This document shows positions 48,081-58,604 of a stretch of 64,000 nt of DNA, piece after piece. The notes below the pieces were generated by a model. That model saw only the letters and a program-made list of their open reading frames with translations, searched no databases and was not told the origin of the DNA. The number at the start of each line of letters is the position of its first letter. The first letter of the stretch is position 1. Both the position numbers and the translations under genes were made by a program. Source of the DNA: Pseudidiomarina donghaiensis (GTDB lineage Bacteria; Pseudomonadota; Gammaproteobacteria; Enterobacterales; Alteromonadaceae); contig NZ_FPCF01000004.1 of assembly GCF_900116895.1 (NCBI RefSeq), positions 62,001 through 126,000 of the forward strand. Direction: 5' to 3'.

Positions 48081-48160
48081 GCCAATATCGCTCTAGCTCT
48101 TTTCTAATATCCAATATCTAATAGCCAATATCGCTCTTGATTTCTAATATCGCTCTCGCT
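48081..48160. repeat. Degenerate AATATC-rich repeats, copy B
   Basis: GCCAATATCGCTCT occurs at 48081-48094 and 48124-48137, and the related AATATCGCTCTCGCT begins near 48146. CTAATATCCAATATCTAATAGCC lies between them as partial copies (described here by its units only). AATAGCCAATATC (48120-48132) is shared with 27390-27402. The stretch lies between the tRNA cluster and oadG in a 230-base gap with no convincing gene. Confidence 0.6.
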
Positions 48161-48249
48161 TATACCGCCAAGAGTCCGTTTTTGAAGATGTTGTGTTATG
48201 CTGATAAGCAACTCAACTTAAATAGCAAACGGATGGACGTGGACCTGTT

Positions 48250-48492
48250 ATGACTGGGCTAATATCTGAAGCATTTGCAATTATGGTTACCGGGATGGTG
48301 ACAGTATTTGTCTTTCTTACGATTTTGATCGGAGCAATGAATGTGCTGCGTATCATTGCTGATAAGCCTGAAGCAGACAGCGAGCTAGGCTCAGGTGCGC
48401 CCGCATCGAGCCCGACTGCGCAGCAATTAGCGGCAATTACTGCTGCTGTGCACCAGCATCGTCGTTCCTCGAATCCGCAAAACAACAAGTAA
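48250..48492 (+). CDS. oadG: Oxaloacetate decarboxylase gamma subunit
   Basis: OadG is the small membrane anchor that joins the alpha and beta subunits of the sodium-pumping oxaloacetate decarboxylase and binds zinc. The 80-residue protein has one N-terminal helix (EAFAIMVTGMVTVFVFLTILIG) and an alanine-rich cytoplasmic tail with HQHRR, consistent with family members. It is the first gene of oadGAB. Confidence 0.9.
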   Translation: MTGLISEAFAIMVTGMVTVFVFLTILIGAMNVLRIIADKPEADSELGSGAPASSPTAQQLAAITAAVHQHRRSSNPQNNK

Positions 48493-48503
48493 GGAGCGCT
48501 TAA

Positions 48504-50294
48504 ATGTCGAACCCATTAAAACTCACAGAACTGGTATTTCGTGACGCTCATCAGTCATTGCTCGCTACACGCTTTCGTCTTGATGACATGCTGCCGATGG
48601 CAGAGAAGCTCGATAATATGGGTTATTGGTCAATGGAGTCTTGGGGTGGAGCCACCTTTGATGCCTGTATTCGCTATTTAGGTGAAGACCCGTGGGAGCG
48701 TATTCGTGAGATAAAAGAGGCCATGCCGAAAACGCCTCAGCAAATGTTATTACGCGGTCAAAACTTGTTAGGTTATCGCCATTACGCCGACGACGTAGTG
48801 CGCCGCTTTGTTGAGCGTGCCCGCGAAAATGGTGTGGATGTATTTCGTATTTTTGATGCGATGAACGATGTGCGCAATTTAGAAACGGCGATCAAAGCAG
48901 CAAAAGACGTTGATGGTCATGCGCAAGGCACAATGTCCTATACCGTAAGCCCTGTTCATACGTTAGAAAAGTGGCTTGATATGGCGAAGCAACTCGAGCA
49001 AATGGGCTGCGATTCGTTATGTATTAAAGATATGGCTGGTTTGTTGCGCCCTGAGCCTGCGTTTGAGTTAATTTCAGCGTTAAAGAAAACCGTTGATATT
49101 CCAATCGCAATGCAATGTCATGCCACAACGGGGTTAAGCACCGCAACCTACCAGAAAGCGATTGATGCCGGCATTGATATGCTAGATACAGCTATTTCGT
49201 CAATGAGTATGACCTACGGGCACTCAGCCACCGAAACCATTGTGGCGATGACTGAAGGCACTTCACGTGATACTGGTCTGCAGTTAGGTAAATTAGAAGA
49301 AGTGGCAAGCTACTTCCGTGAAGTACGCAAAAAATACTCGCAATTTGAAGGTTCATTAAAAGGGATCGATGCGCGTATTTTATTGGCACAAGTGCCTGGT
49401 GGCATGCTGACCAACATGGAAAACCAGCTACGCGAACAAGGCGCAACTGATAAATTTGAGGCGGTACTCGAGGAAATTCCACGGGTAAGAGAAGATCTCG
49501 GCTTTATTCCGCTGGTGACGCCAACTTCTCAAATTGTTGGCACACAAGCCGTATTAAACGTGCTTAGTGGAGAGCGTTATAAATCAATATCTAAAGAAAC
49601 GCGAGGGGTTTTGCGAGGCGAATATGGCGCTACCGCAGCGCCTGTTAACAAAGAGCTTCAACAACAAGTACTAGCCGGTGATGAGCCGATTACGGTGCGC
49701 CCAGCTGATTTGATTGAGGATGAGCTAGAAAAACTGACTCACGAGTTGCAAGCCAAAGCTAAAGAAGATGGCATAAAGCTGGCAGAAGCGGAAATTGACG
49801 ATGTGCTGACTTACGCGTTATTCCCGCAAATTGGTCTGAAGTTCTTGAAAAACCGTGGTAACCCAGATGCATTTGAGCCAGCACCGTCTGCAGAAGGGGC
49901 TGTCAGCGCCGATCAAGCTTCTGCAAGTACGTCTGCAAGCACCGCACAAAGCAATGGCGAGGCGGCTGTTTACGACGTTAAGGTTGATGGCAAAGTATTT
50001 ACTGTTGAAGTAGCGCCTTCTGGGCAAATTGTTTCGGCAGCGCCGGCCACAACATCAGCATCAACGCCGACAAATACTGAAGGCCGTGATGTGAAAGCAC
50101 CACTTGCAGGCAACGTGTTCAAAGTGCAAGTAAAGCAGGGTCAACAAGTCAAAGCGGGCGATGTATTGATCGTTCTTGAAGCGATGAAAATGGAAACCGA
50201 CATTAAGGCCGAGCATGATGGTACCGTCGCGCATATCCACACGAAGGAAGGCGACAGTGTTGCGGTTGGTGATCTTCTGTTGACGTTGGAGTAA
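48504..50294 (+). CDS. oadA: Oxaloacetate decarboxylase alpha subunit
   Basis: OadA transfers the carboxyl group of oxaloacetate to its biotin. The 596 residues hold an N-terminal carboxyltransferase TIM barrel, starting [17 protein letters not shown] and with metal-binding MQCHATTG. A conserved association domain is followed by an alanine/serine-rich linker and a C-terminal biotinyl domain with EAMKMETD, where Lys562 should carry biotin. It follows oadG by 11 bases with AAGGAG upstream. Confidence 0.96.
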   Translation: MSNPLKLTELVFRDAHQSLLATRFRLDDMLPMAEKLDNMGYWSMESWGGATFDACIRYLGEDPWERIREIKEAMPKTPQQMLLRGQNLLGYRHYADDVVRRFVERARENGVDVFRIFDAMNDVRNLETAIKAAKDVDGHAQGTMSYTVSPVHTLEKWLDMAKQLEQMGCDSLCIKDMAGLLRPEPAFELISALKKTVDIPIAMQCHATTGLSTATYQKAIDAGIDMLDTAISSMSMTYGHSATETIVAMTEGTSRDTGLQLGKLEEVASYFREVRKKYSQFEGSLKGIDARILLAQVPGGMLTNMENQLREQGATDKFEAVLEEIPRVREDLGFIPLVTPTSQIVGTQAVLNVLSGERYKSISKETRGVLRGEYGATAAPVNKELQQQVLAGDEPITVRPADLIEDELEKLTHELQAKAKEDGIKLAEAEIDDVLTYALFPQIGLKFLKNRGNPDAFEPAPSAEGAVSADQASASTSASTAQSNGEAAVYDVKVDGKVFTVEVAPSGQIVSAAPATTSASTPTNTEGRDVKAPLAGNVFKVQVKQGQQVKAGDVLIVLEAMKMETDIKAEHDGTVAHIHTKEGDSVAVGDLLLTLE

Positions 50295-50298
50295 TGGC

Positions 50299-51429
50299 AT
50301 GGAGCGCTTATTAACCTTATGGGATAGCACTGCTATTGCCGCCTTTACTTGGGGTGAAGGCGTCATGATGCTGGTTGGTGCATTGTTGCTGTACCTTGCT
50401 ATTCACAAGAAGTTTGAACCACTGTTGTTATTGCCTATTGGTTTTGGCGCCATTTTGGCGAATATTCCGCAGGCAGGGTTTAATGATCCCGGCGGGTTGC
50501 TGTACTACGTCTATTACGTGGGTATTGAAACCGGTGTGTTTCCGCTGCTGATTTTTATGGGGGTTGGCGCGATGACAGACTTCGGTCCGTTGCTTGCTAA
50601 TCCGCGTACGCTATTGCTCGGTGCCGCCGCTCAATTTGGTATTTTTGCAACATTGCTCGGCGCCATTGCTTTAAATGGCTTACCGGGTTTTGATTTTACC
50701 TTAGCGGATGCCTCGGCTATCGCCATTATAGGCGGTGCGGATGGCCCAACGGCCATATTTTTGGCGTCACGGTTAAGTCCTGATTTGCTGGGGGCCATTG
50801 CGGTTGCTGCGTATTCATACATGGCGTTAGTACCGATTATTCAACCGCCAATTATGAAGCTGCTTACCACTGAAGCTGAGCGCAAAATTCAAATGGAACA
50901 GTTGCGCCCAGTGGCACGTAAAGAAAAAATACTCTTTCCGTTGGCTGTGCTGTTGCTAACGCTATTGTTCTTACCAACGGCGACCCCGCTAGTGGGTATG
51001 TTCTGTTTGGGCAACTTGATGCGTGAAGCGGGCGTTGTCGACCGACTGAGTAAAACAGCTCAAAACGAACTGATTAATATTGTCACGATATTTCTTGGCC
51101 TGGCTGTGGGCTCGAAGCTTTCCGCATCGGAGTTTTTGTCGCTACAAACCTTAGGTATTTTGGCATTAGGTGCCGTCGCTTTCGGGGTGGGTACAGCTTC
51201 GGGAGTGTTGATGGCGAAAGTACTTGCCAAGTTCAGCAAGCAGCCGATTAACCCTCTTATTGGTGCTGCGGGGGTATCTGCAGTACCGATGGCTGCGCGT
51301 GTTGTCAACAAAGTAGGGCTGGAAGCGAACCCACAAAACTTCTTGCTAATGCATGCCATGGGGCCAAATGTGGCCGGTGTACTTGGCAGCGCTGTCGCAG
51401 CGGGTATTTTGCTGGCCTTGGTCGGTTAA
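50299..51429 (+). CDS. oadB: Oxaloacetate decarboxylase beta subunit (Na+ pump)
   Basis: OadB decarboxylates carboxybiotin and uses the energy to export sodium across the inner membrane. The 376 residues are mainly membrane helices. The conserved region [15 protein letters not shown] contains the aspartate used for Na+ transport, and [14 protein letters not shown] is another family hallmark. It follows oadA by four bases. This pump matches the sodium-based energetics of marine bacteria. Confidence 0.96.
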   Translation: MERLLTLWDSTAIAAFTWGEGVMMLVGALLLYLAIHKKFEPLLLLPIGFGAILANIPQAGFNDPGGLLYYVYYVGIETGVFPLLIFMGVGAMTDFGPLLANPRTLLLGAAAQFGIFATLLGAIALNGLPGFDFTLADASAIAIIGGADGPTAIFLASRLSPDLLGAIAVAAYSYMALVPIIQPPIMKLLTTEAERKIQMEQLRPVARKEKILFPLAVLLLTLLFLPTATPLVGMFCLGNLMREAGVVDRLSKTAQNELINIVTIFLGLAVGSKLSASEFLSLQTLGILALGAVAFGVGTASGVLMAKVLAKFSKQPINPLIGAAGVSAVPMAARVVNKVGLEANPQNFLLMHAMGPNVAGVLGSAVAAGILLALVG

Positions 51430-51534
51430 GCCTTGGTTGGCTAACCAGTCGTTGGCCAGCTTTGCCGGGTTGAAGTAATTGACAAATTAAGTGAACGCTG
51501 GGCACTGAGTTGTGAGTGCTCAGTGTCTTTGCGT

Positions 51535-51708
51535 TTAACGGCCAGTAAGCCAAAGTAATAGTGTATAAACGACAGCGATAAACCCACTAAAAATAGCAAT
51601 GTAAATAAAGCCTTTTAAGCCCTGTTTTAGGCTCCAGCCGTTGACTCGCAAGTAAACCAGCCAAATGACACTTAACAATAGTGGAATGAGAAATAGAAAT
51701 CGTGTCAT
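51535..51708 (-). CDS. 57-residue membrane protein overlapping the hybrid kinase gene
   Basis: This small gene begins at an ATG (51708) that overlaps the kinase stop codon as ATGA, so the two should be translationally coupled. The 57-residue product has two hydrophobic segments, [16 protein letters not shown] and [20 protein letters not shown], joined by a short polar loop ([13 protein letters not shown]), and is thus a helical hairpin. I do not recognise the family. Because the kinase lacks membrane segments, this protein could anchor or tune it, but that is speculation. Confidence 0.65.
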   Translation of the reverse strand: MTRFLFLIPLLLSVIWLVYLRVNGWSLKQGLKGFIYIAIFSGFIAVVYTLLLWLTGR

Positions 51709-53822
51709 GAGCGTTTTCCTGTTATTTGCTGACGTTTATGCCATAAAACCAAGTCAGTCACAGCTTGATGAGCTTGTTCCAGTAATGGGTCAAGTTGAGT
51801 AATATGATCAGCCACTTCACCCACTTCACCATGAGCCATACTTTTTTCAAGTTTTGCCGCGACGCTTGATAGTTTTACGAAGCCCAAGTTGGCGGCGGCT
51901 CCTTTAAGGGAGTGAAAAAAGCGTTTTGCCTGTTCGTGTTGGCCTTTTGAAAGAAACTCAACCACTTTTTGGGGCGCTTGTTGGTACTCACTATATAGCC
52001 GGTCGACAAGACTTTGATAAAGTCCCATGTTGTGTCCTAAGCGTTCAAGCGCAGAATTAAACTCAATACCTTGGCGACTTGGATAAACGATATTTGGTGT
52101 TACTTTCTCGACCACTTCTTGTGCCGTCGGCGCCTCGTATTCACCTCGCAAACACCATTTCTCGAGTGCTTGATGCAAAACTTTCTCGTCAATAGGCTTG
52201 CTAATGTGATCTTGCATACCAGCAGCAAGAGAGCGTTCAATGTCTTCGCTGCTACTATTTGCTGTCATCGCAATGATAGGCAATTGTTGATATGAGAAAT
52301 AACTACGAATTTTTTCTGCTGCAGTAAGGCCATCCATAACTGGCATTTGAATGTCCATAAGCACAAGCGCATATTGTCGGTTTTGAACCATTGATATAGC
52401 TTCTTCACCATGGCGAGCTATGTCTACCTGCAGCCCTGCATGTTCTAGCATTTCGCGAGCTATTAATTGGTTTATGTCATTGTCCTCAACGAGCAATACG
52501 GGAGCGCTACAAATTTCGTGTAAACGATTGTCGATCGTCGCTTGACGTGGTTCGTTACTTATCGACAAAGCAGAACATAAAACGCGTAACAGTCCAGAGC
52601 TGGTATAGGGTTTCACAATATATTCAGCGACACCTAAGCGTTTACTTTGTTCAATCATGTCTTGGGCATGATAATTGGTGGCCAAAATGAGCTTTGGTGT
52701 TGCCTCATGACATTCACTAAGGACTTCCTCACAAAACTCAAGTCCGCTCATGCCCGGTAACTGCCAGTCAACGATAACGGCATCGTAGTTGTGCTGCTGA
52801 AGTAACTGCAGTGCCTCCTCGGCGCTGCGGCAGGTACTTACTTGCACATCGTAGCTACGTAGCAGTTCGGTAAGCATTTCACGTGTTGTGAGGTTGTCTT
52901 CTATAGCCAGTACGTTTTTGTTCTGCAGGCGCTGAATTAAGGTATCGCGATTGGATAGATCTTGAGTTTGTTGAATGGGAAGCTGTACTTCAAGAAAGAA
53001 TGTTGAGCCCTGTCCAACGCTACTGGTAACGCCTAAGCCGTGTTGGTTTATCAGTTTGACAATGCGCTGACTAATTGCCAACCCAAGACCGGTTCCACCA
53101 AACCGTCGTGTGGTTGAGCTGTCAGCCTGGGTAAATGCATCAAATAGCCGAGCTCGCTGCGCTTCGTCCATGCCAATCCCCGTATCGGTGACAGACAAAC
53201 GCAGATAAACCTCGTCAGAATTCATGTCGAGCAAAGTAACAGCAACAACAATTTCGCCATTGTCAGTAAATTTAATGGCATTACTCACTAAGTTAACCAA
53301 AACTTGATTCAAGCGGAGCGGGTCGCCAACTAGGCGAGTCGGAATATTGGTTGGTAAATTGATAATAAATTCGAGGTTCTTATCATAAGCCTGGTAGGCA
53401 AACATGTCTGCAAGGTTACTTAACACTTCCTCTAAATCAAAAGGAATCGCTTCAATAGTTAATTTGCCAGCCTCGATTTTGGCAAAGTCGAGCATGTCAT
53501 TAACAATACCTAATAAAATGCGAGAGGAGCTTTCAATAGAGCGCAAGTAACCGCGCTGTTGCTCGTCTAAGTTGGTTTTTAAGCTAAGCTGTGTCATTCC
53601 CAGAATTGCATTGATCGGGGTGCGAATTTCATGGCTCATATTTGCCAAAAACTCACTTTTAGCTTGGTTTGCTGCTGCAGCGTCTTGCAACTCACGCTCT
53701 CGTTCGGCTAAGCGGGTTGCATTAATAGAAAGGTCGTCACGTTGCTGGGTTGAGAAAAAACGTTGGCACAACCTTTTAAGAAAAGACTGAGACAATTGTG
53801 TTTGTTGCCGCTGTTTAGCCAT
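51705..53822 (-). CDS. Hybrid sensor kinase without a sensor domain (HisKA-HATPase-REC-REC-Hpt)
   Basis: This 705-residue protein contains a full phosphorelay in one chain. A short N-terminal coiled coil leads to HisKA with the phospho-histidine His64 (SHEIRTP). HATPase motifs follow ([24 protein letters not shown]). The first receiver has Asp352, the second has Asp490 ([11 protein letters not shown]), and an Hpt domain has His637 ([12 protein letters not shown]). There is no membrane helix or recognisable sensory domain before HisKA, so the input must come from a partner. No output response regulator is adjacent. It overlaps the 57-residue membrane protein and is divergent from gshA. Confidence 0.92.
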   Translation of the reverse strand: MAKQRQQTQLSQSFLKRLCQRFFSTQQRDDLSINATRLAERERELQDAAAANQAKSEFLANMSHEIRTPINAILGMTQLSLKTNLDEQQRGYLRSIESSSRILLGIVNDMLDFAKIEAGKLTIEAIPFDLEEVLSNLADMFAYQAYDKNLEFIINLPTNIPTRLVGDPLRLNQVLVNLVSNAIKFTDNGEIVVAVTLLDMNSDEVYLRLSVTDTGIGMDEAQRARLFDAFTQADSSTTRRFGGTGLGLAISQRIVKLINQHGLGVTSSVGQGSTFFLEVQLPIQQTQDLSNRDTLIQRLQNKNVLAIEDNLTTREMLTELLRSYDVQVSTCRSAEEALQLLQQHNYDAVIVDWQLPGMSGLEFCEEVLSECHEATPKLILATNYHAQDMIEQSKRLGVAEYIVKPYTSSGLLRVLCSALSISNEPRQATIDNRLHEICSAPVLLVEDNDINQLIAREMLEHAGLQVDIARHGEEAISMVQNRQYALVLMDIQMPVMDGLTAAEKIRSYFSYQQLPIIAMTANSSSEDIERSLAAGMQDHISKPIDEKVLHQALEKWCLRGEYEAPTAQEVVEKVTPNIVYPSRQGIEFNSALERLGHNMGLYQSLVDRLYSEYQQAPQKVVEFLSKGQHEQAKRFFHSLKGAAANLGFVKLSSVAAKLEKSMAHGEVGEVADHITQLDPLLEQAHQAVTDLVLWHKRQQITGKRS

Positions 53823-53985
53823 ATCAGACGCTAACCCTTTGGATAATCTATATGGCTTCTATCATGCCACGGTGAGGGTTCGCTGCCAATGCCAAACCAT
53901 GATCAACTGCAATGGACGACAGCGCAATAAAACAGTACTATTTCGCTATCACTTATGGCTTGACGATATAAGGCAGGGAAAAAAT

Positions 53986-55584
53986 TTGCAGTCATTATTT
54001 GCCGATGCGTTAGCACAACTTTCGCGCCCCGAAAACACCCACACGCTTCGCGATATTCACCGTGGTGTGGAACGTGAAACTTTACGAATTACTAAACAAG
54101 GAAGGCTAGCGCCGACTGGGCATCCAAAGCAACTCGGCTCGGCGTTTAAACACCCATTAATTACCACCGATTACTCAGAAGCCCTGATGGAGTTTATCAC
54201 GCCTGTTGCCAATGATATTTCGATAACAATGCAGCAGCTCGAAGACATTCATGCGCATGCGTACCGTCATTTGGGCGATGAATTGTTATGGCCTCTTAGC
54301 ATGCCGTGTTTTGTCGGAGATGAGAGCGATATTGTTATCGCGCAATACGGTAGCTCTCACAGTGGGCGTATGAAAACTCTATATCGTCAGGGCTTAACCC
54401 ATCGATATGGCGGTGCGATGCAAATTATTGCTGGGGTGCATTACAACTTTTCGCTTCCCGAAAGCGTGTGGAAGGTGCTTGCCGAGCAGCAGGGCGAGCC
54501 ACTAACTCAGTCATTTATTTCACAGCGATACTTTCACCTTATTCGTAACTACAAACGCGTTAGTTGGGTTATACCTTATTTATTTGGCGCCTCGCCGGCA
54601 ATTTGTAAGTCATTTTTGCAGCACACGGAAGATAACATCGAATTCTCTGAAATGGGTAAGGGGACCGTTTATCGACCTTACGGTACGTCGTTGCGGATGA
54701 GCGACTTAGGGTATACCAATAAAGAGCAAGCTGACCTGAAAATTACCTATAACACGCTCGATGAGTATGTCGCTGGGCTGCGCCGTGCAATTTCGACTCC
54801 GTCGTCAAGGTTTAGCAAAATTGGTGTTAAAGTTGACGGTGAATATCGTCAACTGAACAGCAATATTCTACAAATAGAAAATGAGTTTTATTCGCCGATT
54901 CGGCCAAAACGAGTGACGCGAGCCGGCGAAACACCGACGCAAGCACTTGAACGAGGTGGTGTTGAATACATTGAAGTGCGCGCTTTAGATGTAAACCCGT
55001 TTAGCCCTGTAGGTATTACCGCGGAACAAATGCGCATGTTAGACGTATTGCTTGTTTACTGTGCATTAAAACCAAGCCCTGAGTTGAGCTGGGATGAACA
55101 AGTTCTTACAGATAAAAATTTTAATCGGGTTGTTATGGACGGTCGTAATCCACGCTTGACCCTTTTAGATCAAGGTTATGAGCGACCAATTTCAGACTGG
55201 CTTGAAGAGATGTTTGCCGACTTTCATGAAGTGGCCACCTTATTAGATAAAGCGCATCAGGCAACAGATTTTTCCCTGGCGGTTACCGCGCAGTACCGTT
55301 CAGTTCTAAATCCGGAGCTGACATTGTCAGGGCAGTTTATGGCGCTATTGCGTGACAATAAATGGGATAACAGTGAGTTAGGTATGAAACTTGCGCAACA
55401 ATACAAAGCGCAGTTAACGCCAGCGCCATTGCATTACTTCACTGAGCATGAATTTGAGAAGTTACGGGATGCATCACTAAGTGCGCAACACGAACTTGAG
55501 AGACAAGATGCAAGTACAAGTTTTGATGTGTTTTTACAGGAGTACTTCCGGCGTGCTGAGTGCAAAACACCAACCTGTGAGTAG
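53986..55584 (+). CDS. gshA: Glutamate--cysteine ligase
   Basis: GshA makes gamma-glutamylcysteine, the first step of glutathione synthesis. I placed the start at the TTG at 53986, which has GGCAGGGA seven bases upstream and gives 532 residues (E. coli 518). An in-frame ATG at 53839 would add 49 residues unlike any family member. The N-terminal core IHRGVERETLRITKQGRLA matches the E. coli type, as do ALMEFITPV, GVHYNFS and IEVRALDVNPFSP. A lipoprotein gene follows 15 bases downstream. Confidence 0.94.
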   Translation: MQSLFADALAQLSRPENTHTLRDIHRGVERETLRITKQGRLAPTGHPKQLGSAFKHPLITTDYSEALMEFITPVANDISITMQQLEDIHAHAYRHLGDELLWPLSMPCFVGDESDIVIAQYGSSHSGRMKTLYRQGLTHRYGGAMQIIAGVHYNFSLPESVWKVLAEQQGEPLTQSFISQRYFHLIRNYKRVSWVIPYLFGASPAICKSFLQHTEDNIEFSEMGKGTVYRPYGTSLRMSDLGYTNKEQADLKITYNTLDEYVAGLRRAISTPSSRFSKIGVKVDGEYRQLNSNILQIENEFYSPIRPKRVTRAGETPTQALERGGVEYIEVRALDVNPFSPVGITAEQMRMLDVLLVYCALKPSPELSWDEQVLTDKNFNRVVMDGRNPRLTLLDQGYERPISDWLEEMFADFHEVATLLDKAHQATDFSLAVTAQYRSVLNPELTLSGQFMALLRDNKWDNSELGMKLAQQYKAQLTPAPLHYFTEHEFEKLRDASLSAQHELERQDASTSFDVFLQEYFRRAECKTPTCE

Positions 55585-55599
55585 CCGGAGTGTGAAGTA

Positions 55600-56211
55600 A
55601 TGAAGTTTAAAGTATTACTTTTAACCGCCGTTGTGACGTTAGCTGGATGTGCTTCGGCACCACCGAAAGAACCCGAAAATCTGTGTCGGATTTTTTATGA
55701 AAAACGCGATTGGTATGATGCGGCCGCAGATATGCGAGACAAGTGGGGCGTGCCTATTCAAGTTCCAATGGCAATGATGTATCAAGAGAGCTCGTTCAAA
55801 CACGATGCGGTGCCGCCTCGAGATTATATTCTTTGGATTATCCCTTGGGGTCGGGTAAGCAGTGCGTATGGTTATTCGCAGGCAAAAACAGGAACTTGGG
55901 ATGATTACGTCCGTGAAACGGGTAATTCGTGGTCGTCACGTTCAGATTTTGCGGATGCCATAGACTTTATGGGGTGGTTTATTAGTAAGACCCACCAAAT
56001 CAATGGGGTATCCAAGTGGGATGCTTACGGGCAATACTTAAATTATCACGAGGGGTGGGGGGGCTACCGTCGGCAAACCTATCGTAATAAACAATGGTTG
56101 GTAAACACTTCGCAGCGTGTTAAAGATCGCGCTAGTCGCTATGGTGCACAACTACGCAGTTGTGAAGAAGATTTGCAGCGCGGATGGTTATGGCGTTTAT
56201 TTTTCGGCTAA
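55600..56211 (+). CDS. Transglycosylase SLT-domain lipoprotein
   Basis: This 203-residue protein has a lipoprotein signal with lipobox LAGC (residues 14-17) and a lysozyme-like SLT fold. The probable catalytic glutamate is in MMYQESSFKHDA. Further SLT features are SSAYGYSQAKTGTWDDY and YLNYHEGWGGY. It may cleave peptidoglycan as a small lytic transglycosylase in the envelope. It follows gshA closely and converges on the CNNM gene. Confidence 0.85.
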   Translation: MKFKVLLLTAVVTLAGCASAPPKEPENLCRIFYEKRDWYDAAADMRDKWGVPIQVPMAMMYQESSFKHDAVPPRDYILWIIPWGRVSSAYGYSQAKTGTWDDYVRETGNSWSSRSDFADAIDFMGWFISKTHQINGVSKWDAYGQYLNYHEGWGGYRRQTYRNKQWLVNTSQRVKDRASRYGAQLRSCEEDLQRGWLWRLFFG

Positions 56212-56292
56212 ACGTCAACGTATTCACGAAAGTATTTATGACAGTGGGTATGTGCCTGAAGCTTCAAGAGAACAGGCACATTTCGTCAGTCA

Positions 56293-57561
56293 CTATTGGT
56301 TAGGCAAAAAGCGGACCAACTTAACCAAGTTATCGCTGCTTTCTACAATTTCTAGAGCGTAACCGTTTATACGTAAGCACAAAGGCGCCTGTGGAATATC
56401 ACCGAGCTGCTCAATAATAAGGCCGCTGACCGTTTTTGGACCGTCCGTCGGTAATTCCCAGTTCATTTCTTTGTTTAACTCACGAATATTGGCAATGCCT
56501 TCAATCAAGACTGAACCATCCGGTTGAATTTTGGATGTTTCACTCGGTGCTGGCGCTATATTCGTGGTAAAGTCCCCAACAATTTCTTCCAATATATCTT
56601 CCAAGGTGACTAGCCCTTGAATATCACCGTATTCATCGACGACTAAGCCAATACGTTCTTTATTGCGCTGAAATTTTAGTAACTGCACATTAAGCGGCGT
56701 TCCTTCGGGAATGTAATAAATATCACGCGCCGCGCGAATTATTTCGGACTTGTCGATATCTGAGTTATTCTTGGTCATTATTTGCATGATGTCACGGGCA
56801 TGCAAAAATCCAATTGCGTCATCTATTTCATTGCGATAGAGCAAAATGCGCGTGTACTGAGCTTGGCCTAGTTGCTTGATAATAGATTTTACGTCGTCTT
56901 GTACATCAATTCCGGAAATATCAGCGCGGGGAATCATCACATCTTCCACCGTCACTTTCTCTAAATCCAAAATACTCAAGAGCATTTCTTGGTGACTTGA
57001 AGGGATCATTGAGTTGGCTTCATTGACCACGGTACGAAGCTCTTCTGAACTCAATGCATCGCCACCGTTTGCCGCACTAGGGTTTATCCCGAGTAGCCGC
57101 ATAAAGCCATTCGTTATAAAATTCACCGCGGCAACAAATGGATACATAATTGTCAGCAACGGCTTCAAGATAATTGAACTTGGAAATGCCACCCGTTCAG
57201 GATGTAATGCAGCGATGGTTTTCGGCGTAACTTCGGAGAAAATTAAAACGGCTAGGGTTAAGCCAAATGTGGCAACAACAATACCTGCATCGCCAAACAG
57301 ACGCAGACAAATTATCGTAGCAATTGAAGATGCCGCAATATTGACTAGATTATTACCAATGAGAATAAGCCCGATAAGTCGATCGGGGCGATCTAACAAG
57401 TATTGCACCCGGCTGGCACCGGCATTTCCTTGCTGCGCGAGGTGGCGTAAGCGATAACGGTTAACCGACATCATGCCGGTTTCCGAACCCGAGAAGTATG
57501 CGGAAAGCAATAGCAACACCCCTAGAATGATAAAGAGGGTTGCGGTGGATATCTCGTCCAA
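56293..57561 (-). CDS. yfjD: CNNM/CorC-family membrane protein
   Basis: This 422-residue inner-membrane protein has an N-terminal DUF21 domain with about four helices (residues 7-150). A CBS pair follows (about 205-330, including VMIPRADISGIDV and GLVVDEYGDIQGLVTLEDILEEIVGD), then a C-terminal CorC/HlyC domain. Members of this family export magnesium or cobalt or affect Mg2+ balance. Its place downstream of ypjD and opposite ffh matches E. coli yfjD (CorB). Confidence 0.9.
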   Translation of the reverse strand: MDEISTATLFIILGVLLLLSAYFSGSETGMMSVNRYRLRHLAQQGNAGASRVQYLLDRPDRLIGLILIGNNLVNIAASSIATIICLRLFGDAGIVVATFGLTLAVLIFSEVTPKTIAALHPERVAFPSSIILKPLLTIMYPFVAAVNFITNGFMRLLGINPSAANGGDALSSEELRTVVNEANSMIPSSHQEMLLSILDLEKVTVEDVMIPRADISGIDVQDDVKSIIKQLGQAQYTRILLYRNEIDDAIGFLHARDIMQIMTKNNSDIDKSEIIRAARDIYYIPEGTPLNVQLLKFQRNKERIGLVVDEYGDIQGLVTLEDILEEIVGDFTTNIAPAPSETSKIQPDGSVLIEGIANIRELNKEMNWELPTDGPKTVSGLIIEQLGDIPQAPLCLRINGYALEIVESSDNLVKLVRFLPNQ

Positions 57562-57647
57562 AAAATAATCCTATAACTTAAAACTGAACGCTTAATTTAG
57601 CCAGATGACATCACAAGTCAAGTGATTCAGAGCGAATAAGCCCACAA

Positions 57648-58445
57648 CTACACCGAAAGTAGAATATCTTTCACAAAACGGCTGCCAAAATAGGCAAGTG
57701 AAAGCAGCGTGCTTGCAACCACACTCGTAATGACCAGCGCCTTACCACGCGAGTGTTTAACCGCGTGCAAAAACAGTACGACAACGTACATACTAAATGC
57801 GACTAGGCTCAATATTGTCTTATGAGCTTGTCCTTGGGCAAACATGTCATCTAAGAATATGAAACCACTTAATATCGACACAAATAGCAACAAAGTTCCG
57901 GTGCTTAATAACCGGAAAAAATAGCGCTCAACTGTCATTAACGGTGGTAGGTAATTAATCACTAAATGACTACGATGGTGCTTGAGTAGATAATTTAAAT
58001 ACAGCAACTGAATCGCATAAAGAGTTGCGAGCATCAGCACCGCATAAGCTATCAACGATAGTACAATATGAACGACTAGGCCTTGGCTTTCTGCTAGCTG
58101 TGCGCCCCAATTGGCTGGGCTAATAACCATTAAGATGACGCTAACAGCAGCAAACACGTAAATGATAGGGGTTAATAACAGGCCGCCCACGTGCCGAGCT
58201 CGAACAAAAGCAAGTAATGACAGAAACAATGAGACTGTGCTTAAGCTGGTTGTAATATTGAGATGGTCAAAATCATCATAGTTTAGATATTGCCACAGTA
58301 ATCCCGCATGGCTAGCAATTGCTAGTAGCGGCGCAGCTACAGTAAGCCAAGTTGACACCGTTGAACGACGCAGCTGACGCCATAAAAGGACGGCGCTTAA
58401 GCCGTATAAAAAAACCGTTATTGGAAGCAAAATGGCCATGTTCAT
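57648..58445 (-). CDS. ypjD: CcsA/YpjD-like inner-membrane protein
   Basis: This 265-residue protein has about eight membrane helices and belongs to the cytochrome-c-assembly (CcsA/CcmC-like) superfamily. The core helix with HIVLSLIAYAVLMLATLYAIQLL is characteristic, though the tryptophan-rich haem-handling motif of true CcsA is not evident. Its role is not established; in E. coli ypjD is next to yfjD and divergent from ffh, exactly as here. Confidence 0.85.
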   Translation of the reverse strand: MNMAILLPITVFLYGLSAVLLWRQLRRSTVSTWLTVAAPLLAIASHAGLLWQYLNYDDFDHLNITTSLSTVSLFLSLLAFVRARHVGGLLLTPIIYVFAAVSVILMVISPANWGAQLAESQGLVVHIVLSLIAYAVLMLATLYAIQLLYLNYLLKHHRSHLVINYLPPLMTVERYFFRLLSTGTLLLFVSILSGFIFLDDMFAQGQAHKTILSLVAFSMYVVVLFLHAVKHSRGKALVITSVVASTLLSLAYFGSRFVKDILLSV

Positions 58446-58604
58446 TATCGTTTTATAATGCCGATGAAAAAGAATAACCTCAGTATATGCATTGTGCTGG
58501 CGAAACCCAATAGGATCAGGAAACTTTGCTTGAATTAGGATATACTCGGCGCCATATCGTTTTCAATTTTATAGACAGTCACCTAAGAAAGTGAGCGAAT
58601 TCGC

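Noticed and set aside
47832-48114. Minus-strand open frames across the tRNA-Arg genes
   Set aside because: They are antisense to tRNA. The translated repeats (GRTRTSN-type strings) are well-known false proteins from tRNA shadows.
48081-48160. CRISPR array
   Set aside because: The repeats are short, degenerate and unevenly spaced, and no cas genes are present.
53839-53985. 49-residue N-terminal extension of GshA from the ATG at 53839
   Set aside because: The extension has no similarity to the family and lies in the promoter region divergent from the kinase gene. The TTG at 53986 has the proper ribosome-binding site.
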